From SKVR01 sp046291875 (GTDB lineage Bacteria > Bacteroidota > Bacteroidia > Bacteroidales > UBA7960): a stretch of DNA of 64,000 bases. The DNA lies in the NCBI GenBank assembly GCA_046291875.1, contig JBKBSF010000022.1, positions 1 through 64,000 on the forward strand, read 5' to 3'. Under the pieces are notes generated by a model. It saw nothing but the letters and a program-made list of their open reading frames with translations. It had not been told where the DNA came from and did not search any database. Every line of letters begins with the position of its first letter. The first letter of the stretch is position 1. Both the position numbers and the translations under genes were made by a program. Below, piece after piece: positions 25,255 to 34,141 of the stretch.

Positions 25255-27909
25255 TTAGTTGCCAAAATTGTAAACGGCTTCAAAAAATTCCTCATACTCT
25301 TTCAGCTTTCTCTCCTGGTAAAACACAGGATAATTGTCGACCGAAATGATTAAACCATTGTAATGATCTGTGTTGTGTCCTTTTTGTATCATTGCAGCCT
25401 TCAGAGCCTGGCTGTAGTCATAAGCCTTTTGCGCATCTGCAAAATTGGTAATGGTAATCAACTGCCTGCCTTCATCAAAAAACAGGGTGCTGATATTCAG
25501 ATTGTTTTCAGCAAAGTTTTCGCGATTGAAGGCATTGATATCGCTTCTTAGCTGGCGTATCTGCAAACGGCGTGTGTTAACTACCAGCACATGAAAATGC
25601 ACTGCCTCGGGCTTGTAGGTAAAGATGGAAGACTCCACAGCGGTTGCCTGTCCATCACCCCGCTGCCTTCGTCCATCACGACTTTCAGTTTCAGCCTGAG
25701 CCGTTTCGGGCAAAGAGGTTCCCAGGAATGCCAGAAGGTTTTGTGCGGGTTCATGCACCCTGGTGCCCTGAAAGTTTTCAGTAACATAAGTCAGTTCGTG
25801 GATGAACTTCCCGGTATCGGAAGTTTTACCTACCACCAATGCCTTGAGAAAGAAGAACTGGGCCTGCTGTTCAAGGTTCTTTTCCATTGTTTCGGATTGA
25901 CTTACCAGGTCAAGGGCATAAGAATAGTTTCCAGCCAGGAACGCATCGTAGGCTTGTGCATAAAGTTCTTTTACACGGTTCTGGCGTTGCCTTACATTTT
26001 CGGCATAATTGGGGTCTGAGAGTATCCTGGCAAAATCAGTATCAGGAAACTCTCTGATGATCATGTCTTTATATGCTTGTGCCCGATTTGTATTGCCCTG
26101 GTTTTCGTAAAGATTGTAAAGAAAATACAAGCTGAAAAGTCTGTTGTCGCTTTGCGGAAAACGATTGATTACAGTCTCAAAGCTACTGATTGCATTGGGG
26201 ATATCTCTGAAACGGTCCTTAAAGATCATACCTTTAGTATAGTAGGCCTGCGACATCCTGCTGTTGGAAAGTTGCATTTTTTCCGGGGTAGTGGGAATGT
26301 TCTCCAATAAGGCAGCCCTGTTTACTCGTCCTCCCTGCAATTGATCCGGATCATCCTCACCCATACCGGGTGTTTCGCCGAAAGCTAAAATTTGTTTGTT
26401 GCTGATGCGCCATAGATCTGCCAGTTCCCGCTCACCCCATTTGGCAAAAAACTCATTCCTGCCAAAACTCATGGCCGAAGGGTTATAAAAATACCAGCCA
26501 CCATCGCCCATACCCTGTGCCATACCCCTTTGTCCATGTCGAGCCATTTCCTGCCGCATTCGGGCTCTTTCCTGTTCCAATTCGCGCTCCTGTCGCTCCT
26601 TTTCCTGCAAATCAGCAATGATCTGGTCCAGGATGGCATTACGCTCATTTACACTTAATGCTGCCAGACGCTGCAGAGAGTCCTCTCTTTGAGTGATCCT
26701 CATCTGCGCTGCCAGCTCCCTGAGCAATACATTCTTTTTACCTGCCGCTTCGTATTCAGGGTATTCGCGCGATAAATACACCATGGTACTGTCGTAGAGC
26801 CTCGCAGAGGTTCTATAGTCCTTTCTGTCGAGGTGTATCTCACCCATCCGCAAAAAGGTTATACCTTTCTGAGAGCGGTTTCCCCTGAAGTGATCAAGCG
26901 AGAGTTGATAATACTCCAGAGCCTGGTCAACCTTGTTTTGTCTCATGGAGAACTGGCCAAGGGCAAAATAGATCTGATCGCGGAATTCGCGGTTTTTATT
27001 ATCGCGCAACATTCCTTCCAACTCCGATTGGATAAAACGTGCATCCCCACTTCGGGTATCAAATGCCATGGCCATATTGATACGGGCCTGAAAAGCCATC
27101 TGAAAATCGGGATTGAGCTTCAAAACGCGTGCATAGGCTTGCTGGGCCTGCGCAAAATTTTCGGCCTTATGGTAGGCCTGTGCCTGAATAAAAGCCATAC
27201 GGGTGCGCATGCGTCTGTTGGGAGCCAGCTGTGAGGCTCTCTCCAGGTAGGGAGCAGCCTGGGCATACTGGTTTTGCTTCAGATGAAAATCAGCATACAC
27301 CATATTATAAAGCATTAGGGCCTCCCGGTCCAGCAATCCCTGCTCTTTATCGGCTGTGGCCCGAAGCAGTGCCTGTTGAGCATTGTCGAATTGCCCGGCC
27401 TGGATGTAAGATTTGGCAACCCAGATTTTGGATTTGTACTGCAAAGGGGAGTCAAATTGCCTGATGATGTATTCAAAGGTGAGAATAGCCAGGTTGACAT
27501 CTCTCTTGAAGTAGTGACTGCGGGCTATAAGGTAGTAACTGTCATCGATCCAGCGGTTGTACTCAACCCCTCGTATATTCATGGAATGCCTTCGGATGGC
27601 TGTACTGGCTTTTTGATAGGCAATCTCCATGTTGCCACTGATGGTGCGCATTTGCTGCTCACTGCCATATTTAAACACGCTCAGCACATCCTCATAATTA
27701 TCTTCGTGCAGTTGGGCAAGTCGCCGAAGACCCTCCCGGTAGCTTTCCCGTGCATTGAAATAGCCATTGTACTTAGTGGTAATGCTATGATAATTGCGGT
27801 TGACAAAGGTGTTTTTCTGGGTAGAACACCCCAAAACAAAAAACAGCATTAAAACTCCACAAATGACAAGGATGGGATGAAAGTAGGCCCGGATGTTTGA
27901 CTTTTTCAA
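25255..27909 (-). CDS. sprE: SprE/PorW-type TPR lipoprotein (type IX secretion, gliding)
   Basis: The 884-residue product begins with a lipoprotein signal (GVLMLFFVLGCSTQKN) and the segment TFVNRNYHSITTKYNGYFNARES, characteristic of SprE (Flavobacterium) and PorW (Porphyromonas). It has TPR-like repeats from about residue 100 to 400 and 560 to 760, with a basic coiled region (EKERQERELEQERARMRQEM) between. SprE/PorW is needed for type IX secretion and, where present, gliding. The start codon is TTG (27907-27909): an in-frame TAA lies 15 bp upstream and the next Met would remove most of the signal peptide. Confidence 0.9.
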   Translation of the reverse strand: MKKSNIRAYFHPILVICGVLMLFFVLGCSTQKNTFVNRNYHSITTKYNGYFNARESYREGLRRLAQLHEDNYEDVLSVFKYGSEQQMRTISGNMEIAYQKASTAIRRHSMNIRGVEYNRWIDDSYYLIARSHYFKRDVNLAILTFEYIIRQFDSPLQYKSKIWVAKSYIQAGQFDNAQQALLRATADKEQGLLDREALMLYNMVYADFHLKQNQYAQAAPYLERASQLAPNRRMRTRMAFIQAQAYHKAENFAQAQQAYARVLKLNPDFQMAFQARINMAMAFDTRSGDARFIQSELEGMLRDNKNREFRDQIYFALGQFSMRQNKVDQALEYYQLSLDHFRGNRSQKGITFLRMGEIHLDRKDYRTSARLYDSTMVYLSREYPEYEAAGKKNVLLRELAAQMRITQREDSLQRLAALSVNERNAILDQIIADLQEKERQERELEQERARMRQEMARHGQRGMAQGMGDGGWYFYNPSAMSFGRNEFFAKWGERELADLWRISNKQILAFGETPGMGEDDPDQLQGGRVNRAALLENIPTTPEKMQLSNSRMSQAYYTKGMIFKDRFRDIPNAISSFETVINRFPQSDNRLFSLYFLYNLYENQGNTNRAQAYKDMIIREFPDTDFARILSDPNYAENVRQRQNRVKELYAQAYDAFLAGNYSYALDLVSQSETMEKNLEQQAQFFFLKALVVGKTSDTGKFIHELTYVTENFQGTRVHEPAQNLLAFLGTSLPETAQAETESRDGRRQRGDGQATAVESSIFTYKPEAVHFHVLVVNTRRLQIRQLRSDINAFNRENFAENNLNISTLFFDEGRQLITITNFADAQKAYDYSQALKAAMIQKGHNTDHYNGLIISVDNYPVFYQERKLKEYEEFFEAVYNFGN

Positions 27910-27953
27910 GGGAACAGATTTTTACTATAACTGCAACAATAACTATTATTTTG

Positions 27954-27985
27954 CAAATTTATTTTAATTTGCCCTGCGATTCAAC
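27954..27985 (-). promoter_or_regulatory. Promoter of sprE-like gene
   Basis: On the minus strand GTTG (complement of 27982-27985) is followed after 20 nt by TAAATTTG (complement of 27954-27961), one mismatch from consensus. The leader to the TTG start is about 37 nt. Confidence 0.55.
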
Positions 27986-28171
27986 AATTTTTTGAAATCA
28001 CCCGCTCCGTGAGCCTTTTAGACTGTTTTGACAAAAAAAATTAAATCCTGCTCCCCCTGTTGTGTTCTGCTTCATATAATACCTGAAAAAACCATTAATT
28101 TTCCGATATTTGCATTTCTTTTGGCGTAATGCCAACATTGAACCGCAAAACAAAACCTGCAGAATCTGTAA

Positions 28172-29053
28172 ATGATGCCCGACAATCCCAGAAAAGAAAA
28201 GAACTTTTTCAACAAACTCCACGACAAGTACAGATTGGTTCTGATGAATGATGATACTTTTGAAGAAAAGCTATCATTCAGGCTGACCCGATTCAATGTT
28301 TTTATATTTTTCGGTACCCTGGTAATTTTTTTGGTGGTGGCTACCAGCTACATTATTGCTTTTACCCCTCTGCGCGAATACATCCCGGGTTATGCTGATT
28401 TCAATACCCGTAAAATTTTGAGAGAGCTGAATCTGAAAGCCGACTCACTGCAGGCCGAACTGCGCAGCAAGGATCTTTACCTGCTCAACATACGCAACAT
28501 TGTTGAGGGTCGTGATATTGTGGAACAAATGCCCGACTCCCTGCTCAATCAGAGTTTTAGCGAAATAGCTGAGCTAAGTCGATCGCGCGAAGACTCTATC
28601 TTAAGGGCTCAATTTGAAAATGAAGAACGCTTTGTTGCATTTATGCCTGACGGGGGCGACTTTTCTTTCCCGGTATCTATGACACAGTTTTTCTTCTTCC
28701 CCCCTCTACAAGGCCTTATAACCAATCACTTTAACCCGGCACAGCGGCATTTTGGCATTGATATCGTAGCCGATCAGGGTGCTCCCATCAAAGCCACCCT
28801 CGACGGAACGGTTATCTTCTCTACATGGACCCTGGCAACCGGATATACCATGGGAATACAACATGCCAACAATCTTGTGTCAGTTTATAAACATAACAGC
28901 AACCTCCTTAAAGAGGAAGGGAGCCTTGTGAGGGCGGGTGAAGTAATTGCCATTATCGGAGAGACAGGCACCCTTTCTACCGGAACCCATCTCCATTTTG
29001 AACTATGGTACAACGGCAACCCCGTGAACCCCATTGATTACATTGTGTTCTGA
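28172..29053 (+). CDS. M23 family metallopeptidase
   Basis: The 293-residue product has one N-terminal membrane helix (about residues 40-62), a coiled-coil linker (LRELNLKADSLQAELRSKD), and a C-terminal LytM/M23 domain with the zinc ligands in HFGIDIV and HLHFELW. Such proteins cleave peptide cross-links in peptidoglycan, or act as activators of amidases when ligands are missing. Here the HxxxD and HxH motifs are both present, so it is likely active. It leads a same-strand group with dxr and rseP. Confidence 0.92.
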   Translation: MMPDNPRKEKNFFNKLHDKYRLVLMNDDTFEEKLSFRLTRFNVFIFFGTLVIFLVVATSYIIAFTPLREYIPGYADFNTRKILRELNLKADSLQAELRSKDLYLLNIRNIVEGRDIVEQMPDSLLNQSFSEIAELSRSREDSILRAQFENEERFVAFMPDGGDFSFPVSMTQFFFFPPLQGLITNHFNPAQRHFGIDIVADQGAPIKATLDGTVIFSTWTLATGYTMGIQHANNLVSVYKHNSNLLKEEGSLVRAGEVIAIIGETGTLSTGTHLHFELWYNGNPVNPIDYIVF

Positions 29054-29102
29054 TATTTTTTGAACCTCCTTCCCTACTGGAAAAAAAGATACCGCTCCTG
29101 CT

Positions 29103-30290
29103 GTGAAAAAAAACATTGCAATTTTAGGCTCCACCGGCTCTATTGGTACGCAAGCACTTGATGTGATCAGATCTCACCCTGAAATTTTCAGGGCCGAAAT
29201 CCTTACAGCCCAAAACAATGCTGGTCTACTCATCAGGCAGGCACTCGAATTTAAACCCAATGCGGTTGTTATTGGCAACGAAAGCCTTTATGAGAAGGTA
29301 AAAGAAGCCCTGGAGCCACAAATGATAAAGGTCTTTTGTGGCGAAAACGCATTGGAAGAAATTACCGAGTTCGATACCATTGATATGGTTCTTACTGCCA
29401 TGGTGGGGTTTGCAGGTTTAAAACCCACCCTCAGAGCCATTCGCTCGGGCAAACCAATTGCCCTGGCAAACAAGGAAACCCTTGTGGTAGCAGGCAATAT
29501 CATTACGCGCGAGGCCATGAAAACGGGGGTAAATATCTACCCTGTAGATTCGGAGCATTCTGCTATCTTTCAGTGCATGGCAGGCGAATTTCACAACCCC
29601 ATAGAAAAGATCTACCTTACGGCAAGCGGAGGCCCTTTCAGAGGCAAAAAAGCCCATGAGCTGCATCAGGTGCGTAAAGATGATGCTCTCAAACATCCTA
29701 ACTGGGATATGGGTTGCAAGATTACCATAGACTCAGCATCGTTGATGAACAAAGGCCTTGAAGTAATTGAAGCCCGTTGGTTGTTTGCGCTGGAACCCCG
29801 GCAGATTGAAGTAATTGTACACCCACAATCGATCATCCACTCCATTGTGCAGTTTCAGGATGGTTCGATGAAAGCACAAATGGGGCTGCCCGACATGAAA
29901 CTGCCCATTCAATATGCACTGGCCTATCCGCAAAGGGTACGATCAGACTTTCCACGATTCAATTTTATGGATTATCCGCAACTTACTTTCGAACAACCCG
30001 ATACCAAAACCTTCCGCAACCTGGCGTTGGCCTACCAAGCCATGGAAAAAGATGGCAATATGCCTTGTATACTCAACGCAGCCAACGAGGTAGCTGTAGC
30101 GGCTTTTTTAAAAGATCAGGCCGGATTTCTGCAAATGCCCGATGTAATTGAACAATGCATGCAAAAAATACCTTTTATAGCCGATCCTTCTTTGGAAGAG
30201 CTTTTTGAAACCGACAAAGAGACCCGTCGCCTTGCCCGTGAGATCATTTACGACCCCAGGCGATTTGCTCATTTGCCTTGCGATCACTAG
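29103..30290 (+). CDS. dxr: 1-deoxy-D-xylulose 5-phosphate reductoisomerase
   Basis: The 395-residue product carries out the first committed step of the MEP isoprenoid pathway. It has the NADPH-binding ILGSTGSIGTQAL, ANKETLVVAG, PVDSEHSAIFQ, ASGGPFRG and NWDMGCKITIDSASLMNKGLEVIEA signatures. The start codon is GTG at 29103, which gives the normal N-terminus MKKNIAILGS. It lies 24 bp before rseP, a gene order seen in many bacteria, although cdsA is not between them here. Confidence 0.97.
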   Translation: MKKNIAILGSTGSIGTQALDVIRSHPEIFRAEILTAQNNAGLLIRQALEFKPNAVVIGNESLYEKVKEALEPQMIKVFCGENALEEITEFDTIDMVLTAMVGFAGLKPTLRAIRSGKPIALANKETLVVAGNIITREAMKTGVNIYPVDSEHSAIFQCMAGEFHNPIEKIYLTASGGPFRGKKAHELHQVRKDDALKHPNWDMGCKITIDSASLMNKGLEVIEARWLFALEPRQIEVIVHPQSIIHSIVQFQDGSMKAQMGLPDMKLPIQYALAYPQRVRSDFPRFNFMDYPQLTFEQPDTKTFRNLALAYQAMEKDGNMPCILNAANEVAVAAFLKDQAGFLQMPDVIEQCMQKIPFIADPSLEELFETDKETRRLAREIIYDPRRFAHLPCDH

Positions 30291-30314
30291 TATTATTATA
30301 ACCTCTCAAATTCA

Positions 30315-31637
30315 ATGGAAGTAGCAATTAAAATTATCCAGTTTCTTCTCAGCTTGTCTATACTCATCGTTATCCATGAGTTGGGGCATTTTCTGGCAGC
30401 ACGGTATTTCAATACCCGTGTGGAGAAGTTCTATCTTTTTTTCAATCCGTGGTTTTCGATCTTTAAGAAAAAGATCGGAGATACCGAATACGGCCTTGGA
30501 TGGCTTCCTCTGGGGGGCTATGTTAAGATCTCGGGAATGATCGATGAATCCATGGACAAGGAGCAAATGAAACAGCCACCCCAACCCTGGGAGTTTCGCA
30601 CCAAACCGGCATGGCAACGACTGATTGTAATGCTGGGCGGGGTAACCTTTAATGTAATCCTGGCCATTGTCATTTATATAATGATGCTCTTTTTTGTTGG
30701 CGAGAAATACTTACCTGCTCAAAATGCACGCTACGGAATTGTAGCAGATTCTCTTGCCCTGGAGATAGGCCTGCAAACGGGCGACAAAATCCTCTTCATC
30801 AACCAGGAGCCCATTGATGACTTCATGGAAATACCCCGTCACTTTATTCTGGGCAACGCCCGCACAGTAGGAGTGGAAAGAAATGGTGAATTACTTACCC
30901 TTGAAGTACCCGAAGGATTTTTCGCCAGGATTATTTCAGCACGGGGTGCCAATTTTATGAGTTTAAGATTCCCCTTTATTGCGCATGGCTTTACAAAAGA
31001 ATCAGTTGCTGAGCAGGCTGGCGTGCTTGTGGGAGATCACATTATGGGTATCAACGAAATTGAAACCTGGTCGTTTGATGAATTCAGAGCCATCATTGGC
31101 AATTATGCAGGGCAAGACATAGAATTGTTAGTGTTGCGTAATGGAGAAAAACTGCATTTGCCTATGAGCGTGCCAGAAGAAGGCCTTATTGGCGTTTATC
31201 TTGAGCCCCTCGACAACCTTTTTGATTTTCAGCAAAAAGAGTATTCATTCCTGGCTGCAATCCCTGCAGGTGCGGTAAAAGCCTGGAGAACCACCGTAAA
31301 CTACATTAGTGAACTGCGTTTGCTCTTCCGACCCGAAGTAAAAGCCAGCGAAAGCCTCGGTGGTTTTATCACCATCGGAAGCATTTTTGCTCCCACCTGG
31401 GACTGGTTGCATTTCTGGTCCATTACAGCCTTTCTATCCATTATTCTTGCCATCATGAACATTCTCCCCATCCCCGCATTAGACGGTGGCCATGTTATGT
31501 TTTTGATGTACGAGATCATTGTAGGGCGCAAACCCTCCGAAAAATTCATGGAATATGCCCAGACCGTGGGCATGATCCTTTTGCTTGGGTTGATCATATT
31601 TGCTCAGTACAACGATATCATGCGGTTGTTCCGCTGA
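30315..31637 (+). CDS. rseP: Site-2 intramembrane protease RseP
   Basis: The 440-residue product is a zinc intramembrane protease. The first helix holds VIHELGHFLAAR (HExxH) and the last helices hold ILPIPALDGGHVMFL (the NPDG-like third ligand region). Two PDZ domains lie in the periplasmic part (about residues 130-310). RseP cleaves anti-sigma factors and remnant signal peptides. It ends the M23-dxr-rseP group. Confidence 0.96.
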   Translation: MEVAIKIIQFLLSLSILIVIHELGHFLAARYFNTRVEKFYLFFNPWFSIFKKKIGDTEYGLGWLPLGGYVKISGMIDESMDKEQMKQPPQPWEFRTKPAWQRLIVMLGGVTFNVILAIVIYIMMLFFVGEKYLPAQNARYGIVADSLALEIGLQTGDKILFINQEPIDDFMEIPRHFILGNARTVGVERNGELLTLEVPEGFFARIISARGANFMSLRFPFIAHGFTKESVAEQAGVLVGDHIMGINEIETWSFDEFRAIIGNYAGQDIELLVLRNGEKLHLPMSVPEEGLIGVYLEPLDNLFDFQQKEYSFLAAIPAGAVKAWRTTVNYISELRLLFRPEVKASESLGGFITIGSIFAPTWDWLHFWSITAFLSIILAIMNILPIPALDGGHVMFLMYEIIVGRKPSEKFMEYAQTVGMILLLGLIIFAQYNDIMRLFR

Positions 31638-31658
31638 TAGCAAACAACCAGATACAGC

Positions 31659-31694
31659 AAAGGGAGGGTCCGCAAGGAAACCTCCCTTTGTTTA
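31659..31694 (+). terminator. Terminator of rseP
   Basis: The stem AAAGGGAGG (31659-31667) pairs with CCTCCCTTT (31681-31689), then GTTTATT follows. It lies between the convergent rseP and SPOR-domain genes and may serve both. Confidence 0.75.
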
Positions 31695-31710
31695 TTGCGT
31701 GCATTTGAAC

Positions 31711-32769
31711 TTATAAGCTGGCCAAAGCTTCCTTTACCCTGACTTTTTTGCCATCCTTAAATGCAACAATGTAAGTTTCATAGTTCAGGCTGCGGAGCAT
31801 CCAGAGTTTCTCCATGGCCTGATCCATACTGGCAAAAATCCCAACGGCATATTTGTCAAGGTTATCCTCATCCTTAAAATAGAGGATTTCGACACCGGGA
31901 AATTGGTTTTCCAAACGATGGAAATAATTTTTGCTGATAGGGCGTGCTGTAGCAAGTACCTGCACCGAGAAAAAAACTTTTTCCTGTGTTGCATACCGGA
32001 TATCTGCAAAAGCAGACTCCGCTGCTGCCATTGAAGTATTTCTTCTTATGGGCTCCTCCTCTTGTTCTTGTTTCGTTTCAGTGGAAGCTACAGTAGCGGT
32101 TGGGGTATTGAAAACAGGTGTCATTGCCTGTTGTGGCAACAAAGGAAATTCTACCTGATCCAACGCTGCTGCTGTAAAAGTACCTTGAGCCGGTTGCTCC
32201 GGCTGCTCCCCGGTAAATCTTCTTACATCAGACACCACACTATTCAGGGAAGCCATGTAGCTTGCTGCAGGAATAACAACTCCTGGGTTCTTCATTTCCT
32301 CAAATCGGGCCTGAAAGAATGCAAAATACTGCCTGTCATAGCCAAACAGATGCTCGTAGGAATCATAAAAGACTATAGCTACCGGATCTTCAAAGAAATC
32401 CTTGCGGATCCAGGGAGCCTCCTCAAGCATTTCCACTTCAAACTCGAAAAATAAATATTCGCCGGTTTTGTAAGCAGAGGAGGTTCGTGTATCTACCGAA
32501 ATCCTTTTGGTAACATGTCCTTCGGCCGAGAAGGTAAGCGTAAAGTTTTCTTCCAGGGGCATATCCATGGAGAAATGCCCCCACCGATTGGTATGCGTTT
32601 CATGGATCAGCTCATTGTTATGCCAGACACCTACAGAGGCTCTTCGCATGGGCTTTTCATCCTTGATAACCCAACCCAGAAGATGCAGGGTTTCTTCATT
32701 TTGATGAACGGAAAACGAATTGAAAGCAACCCAAAAAATGATAAACAAGAAAAATAAACCTTTCTTCAT
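31711..32769 (-). CDS. Secreted protein with CnaB-like and SPOR-like domains
   Basis: The 352-residue product has a signal peptide (GLFFLFIIFWVAFNSFS), an N-terminal carboxypeptidase-regulatory-like beta-sandwich (HLLGWVIKDEKPMRRASVGVW...FTLTFSAEGHVTKRI, residues 28-95), a long linker rich in Pro, Thr and Glu, and a C-terminal domain of about 80 residues (FFSVQVLATARPISK...NYETYIVAFKDGKKV) that fits the SPOR pattern. SPOR domains bind denuded peptidoglycan glycan strands. It may be an envelope protein at division sites, but that is inference. Confidence 0.7.
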   Translation of the reverse strand: MKKGLFFLFIIFWVAFNSFSVHQNEETLHLLGWVIKDEKPMRRASVGVWHNNELIHETHTNRWGHFSMDMPLEENFTLTFSAEGHVTKRISVDTRTSSAYKTGEYLFFEFEVEMLEEAPWIRKDFFEDPVAIVFYDSYEHLFGYDRQYFAFFQARFEEMKNPGVVIPAASYMASLNSVVSDVRRFTGEQPEQPAQGTFTAAALDQVEFPLLPQQAMTPVFNTPTATVASTETKQEQEEEPIRRNTSMAAAESAFADIRYATQEKVFFSVQVLATARPISKNYFHRLENQFPGVEILYFKDEDNLDKYAVGIFASMDQAMEKLWMLRSLNYETYIVAFKDGKKVRVKEALASL

Positions 32770-33139
32770 CGAAAAACATTTTGGTTAATCTTGTCAATGT
32801 AACCTGCATGAAATTGAATAATCTGCATTATCGTTCACGCCTGCTATTTTGTAATGGTGAGTATTGTAAAAAAACCTGCTTGCATAGCAGCATATTTACC
32901 CGATAACTCACCCTGCAAAAATACGCACTCTCATTTCGGCATTAGCAGGTATAAATACCTGTTTTTATACGGGTGTTTCACTTAATAGCAGAAATTGTTT
33001 TGTACGAGAACCGGGGAATCAACTTATCTAAAACAATCTGGCTTATCTCCAGGGAAAGGGTTTGTGCGATCTGTAATGGTATTTTCCTGTATTTAGTGTA
33101 TTTTTGCCCGCAAAAGCAAACAACTCAGACCCTGAATGT
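32770..33139. promoter_or_regulatory. Divergent intergenic region with hairpin
   Basis: No gene is visible. A hairpin CAGGTAT-AA-ATACCTG (32946-32961) is followed by TTTTT on the plus strand, in the middle of this divergent region, so it terminates neither flanking gene. The cphB -7 box is at 33099-33106. Confidence 0.5.
33099..33106 (+). promoter_or_regulatory. -7 promoter box of cyanophycinase gene
   Basis: TATTTTTG at 33099-33106 lies 33 bp before the ATG at 33140. The longest open frame begins with the TTG inside this box, which argues for the later ATG. No clear -33 TTTG was found. Confidence 0.5.
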
Positions 33140-33958
33140 ATGACAAGCAATAAGAGAGTAGCATTGGATGCCCGAAAAGGAAACCTTGTGCTCATAGGAG
33201 GTGCAGAGGATCGACGTGATGCCAAATGGGTACTCCGATCTCTTGTGGAGGAACACAAGGTCTCCCGCATTGCCATAATACCTACAGCTACTCTTTATCC
33301 TGGCGAATGCTCTGATGATTACTATTATGCCTTTCGGGATCTGGGAGTAAGTGATATAGAAATTTTCGATATCAGGGAGAGCCGCGATGCTTGCAAAAGT
33401 GAGTACCTAGGTAAGCTGGAAAGGGTTCAGATGGTTTTCTTTACAGGAGGTGATCAGGTAAGACTTACCCGTATTTTGTTGCGCAGCCCACTTATTGAAC
33501 GCATTAAGGAGCGTTTTCACTACGATGGCCTTCACATTGCCGGCACCTCTGCGGGTGCCGCAGCAGCTGCCAACCCCATGACATTTGATGGCGATGAACA
33601 CGGACTGATCAAGGGTACGGTGAAGTTTACCGAAGGGTTTGGTTTCCTCGAAAACATAACCATTGACACCCATTTTGTGGCTCGTGGCCGCCTGGCACGT
33701 CTCACACAGTTTCTTTGTCATGGATACACCCACAGAGGCATTGGCATTGGCGAGGATACTTCCATAACCATTACACCCGACCAGCTCATGAGGGTTACGG
33801 GAAATGGCATTACTACACTGGTTTCGACAGAACAGGTGCAGTATTCCAATTTCAATCAAATTACCAATGGAGAGAAGATTTCTATCGAAGGTGTTAAGCT
33901 TGCCTTCCTGCAACATGGTTCTGTATTCGATCTTAAAACCTGGACAGTGGTTGAATAG
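33140..33958 (+). CDS. cphB: Cyanophycinase
   Basis: The product (272 residues from ATG 33140) is a serine peptidase of the S51 type that cuts cyanophycin into beta-Asp-Arg dipeptides. Motifs are LVLIGGAEDRRDAKW near the N-terminus, FTGGDQVRLT, and AGTSAGAAAAA with the nucleophile Ser137. The His in DTHFVARGRL and the following GIGIGEDTS segment complete the expected site. No signal peptide is present, so it acts in the cytoplasm on an intracellular polymer. Two further genes on the same strand, a CphA-like protein and an isoaspartyl dipeptidase, give a coherent cyanophycin locus. Confidence 0.93.
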   Translation: MTSNKRVALDARKGNLVLIGGAEDRRDAKWVLRSLVEEHKVSRIAIIPTATLYPGECSDDYYYAFRDLGVSDIEIFDIRESRDACKSEYLGKLERVQMVFFTGGDQVRLTRILLRSPLIERIKERFHYDGLHIAGTSAGAAAAANPMTFDGDEHGLIKGTVKFTEGFGFLENITIDTHFVARGRLARLTQFLCHGYTHRGIGIGEDTSITITPDQLMRVTGNGITTLVSTEQVQYSNFNQITNGEKISIEGVKLAFLQHGSVFDLKTWTVVE

Positions 33959-34141
33959 CCAGACATTTTCTGAAAAGCAAAACCTCTGATACCTTCTGCC
34001 TTATTACCTCAAATCCCCAAAGCCAGCAAGCGATCACGCCTTTGCAGGGCCCCCGGAGTTACTTGCAATATCCCACTAATTTCCAAGGATATTTCATGAA
34101 TTTTGTGTAGGTTTACATATCCCACCCAAAATCCTAAGCGT

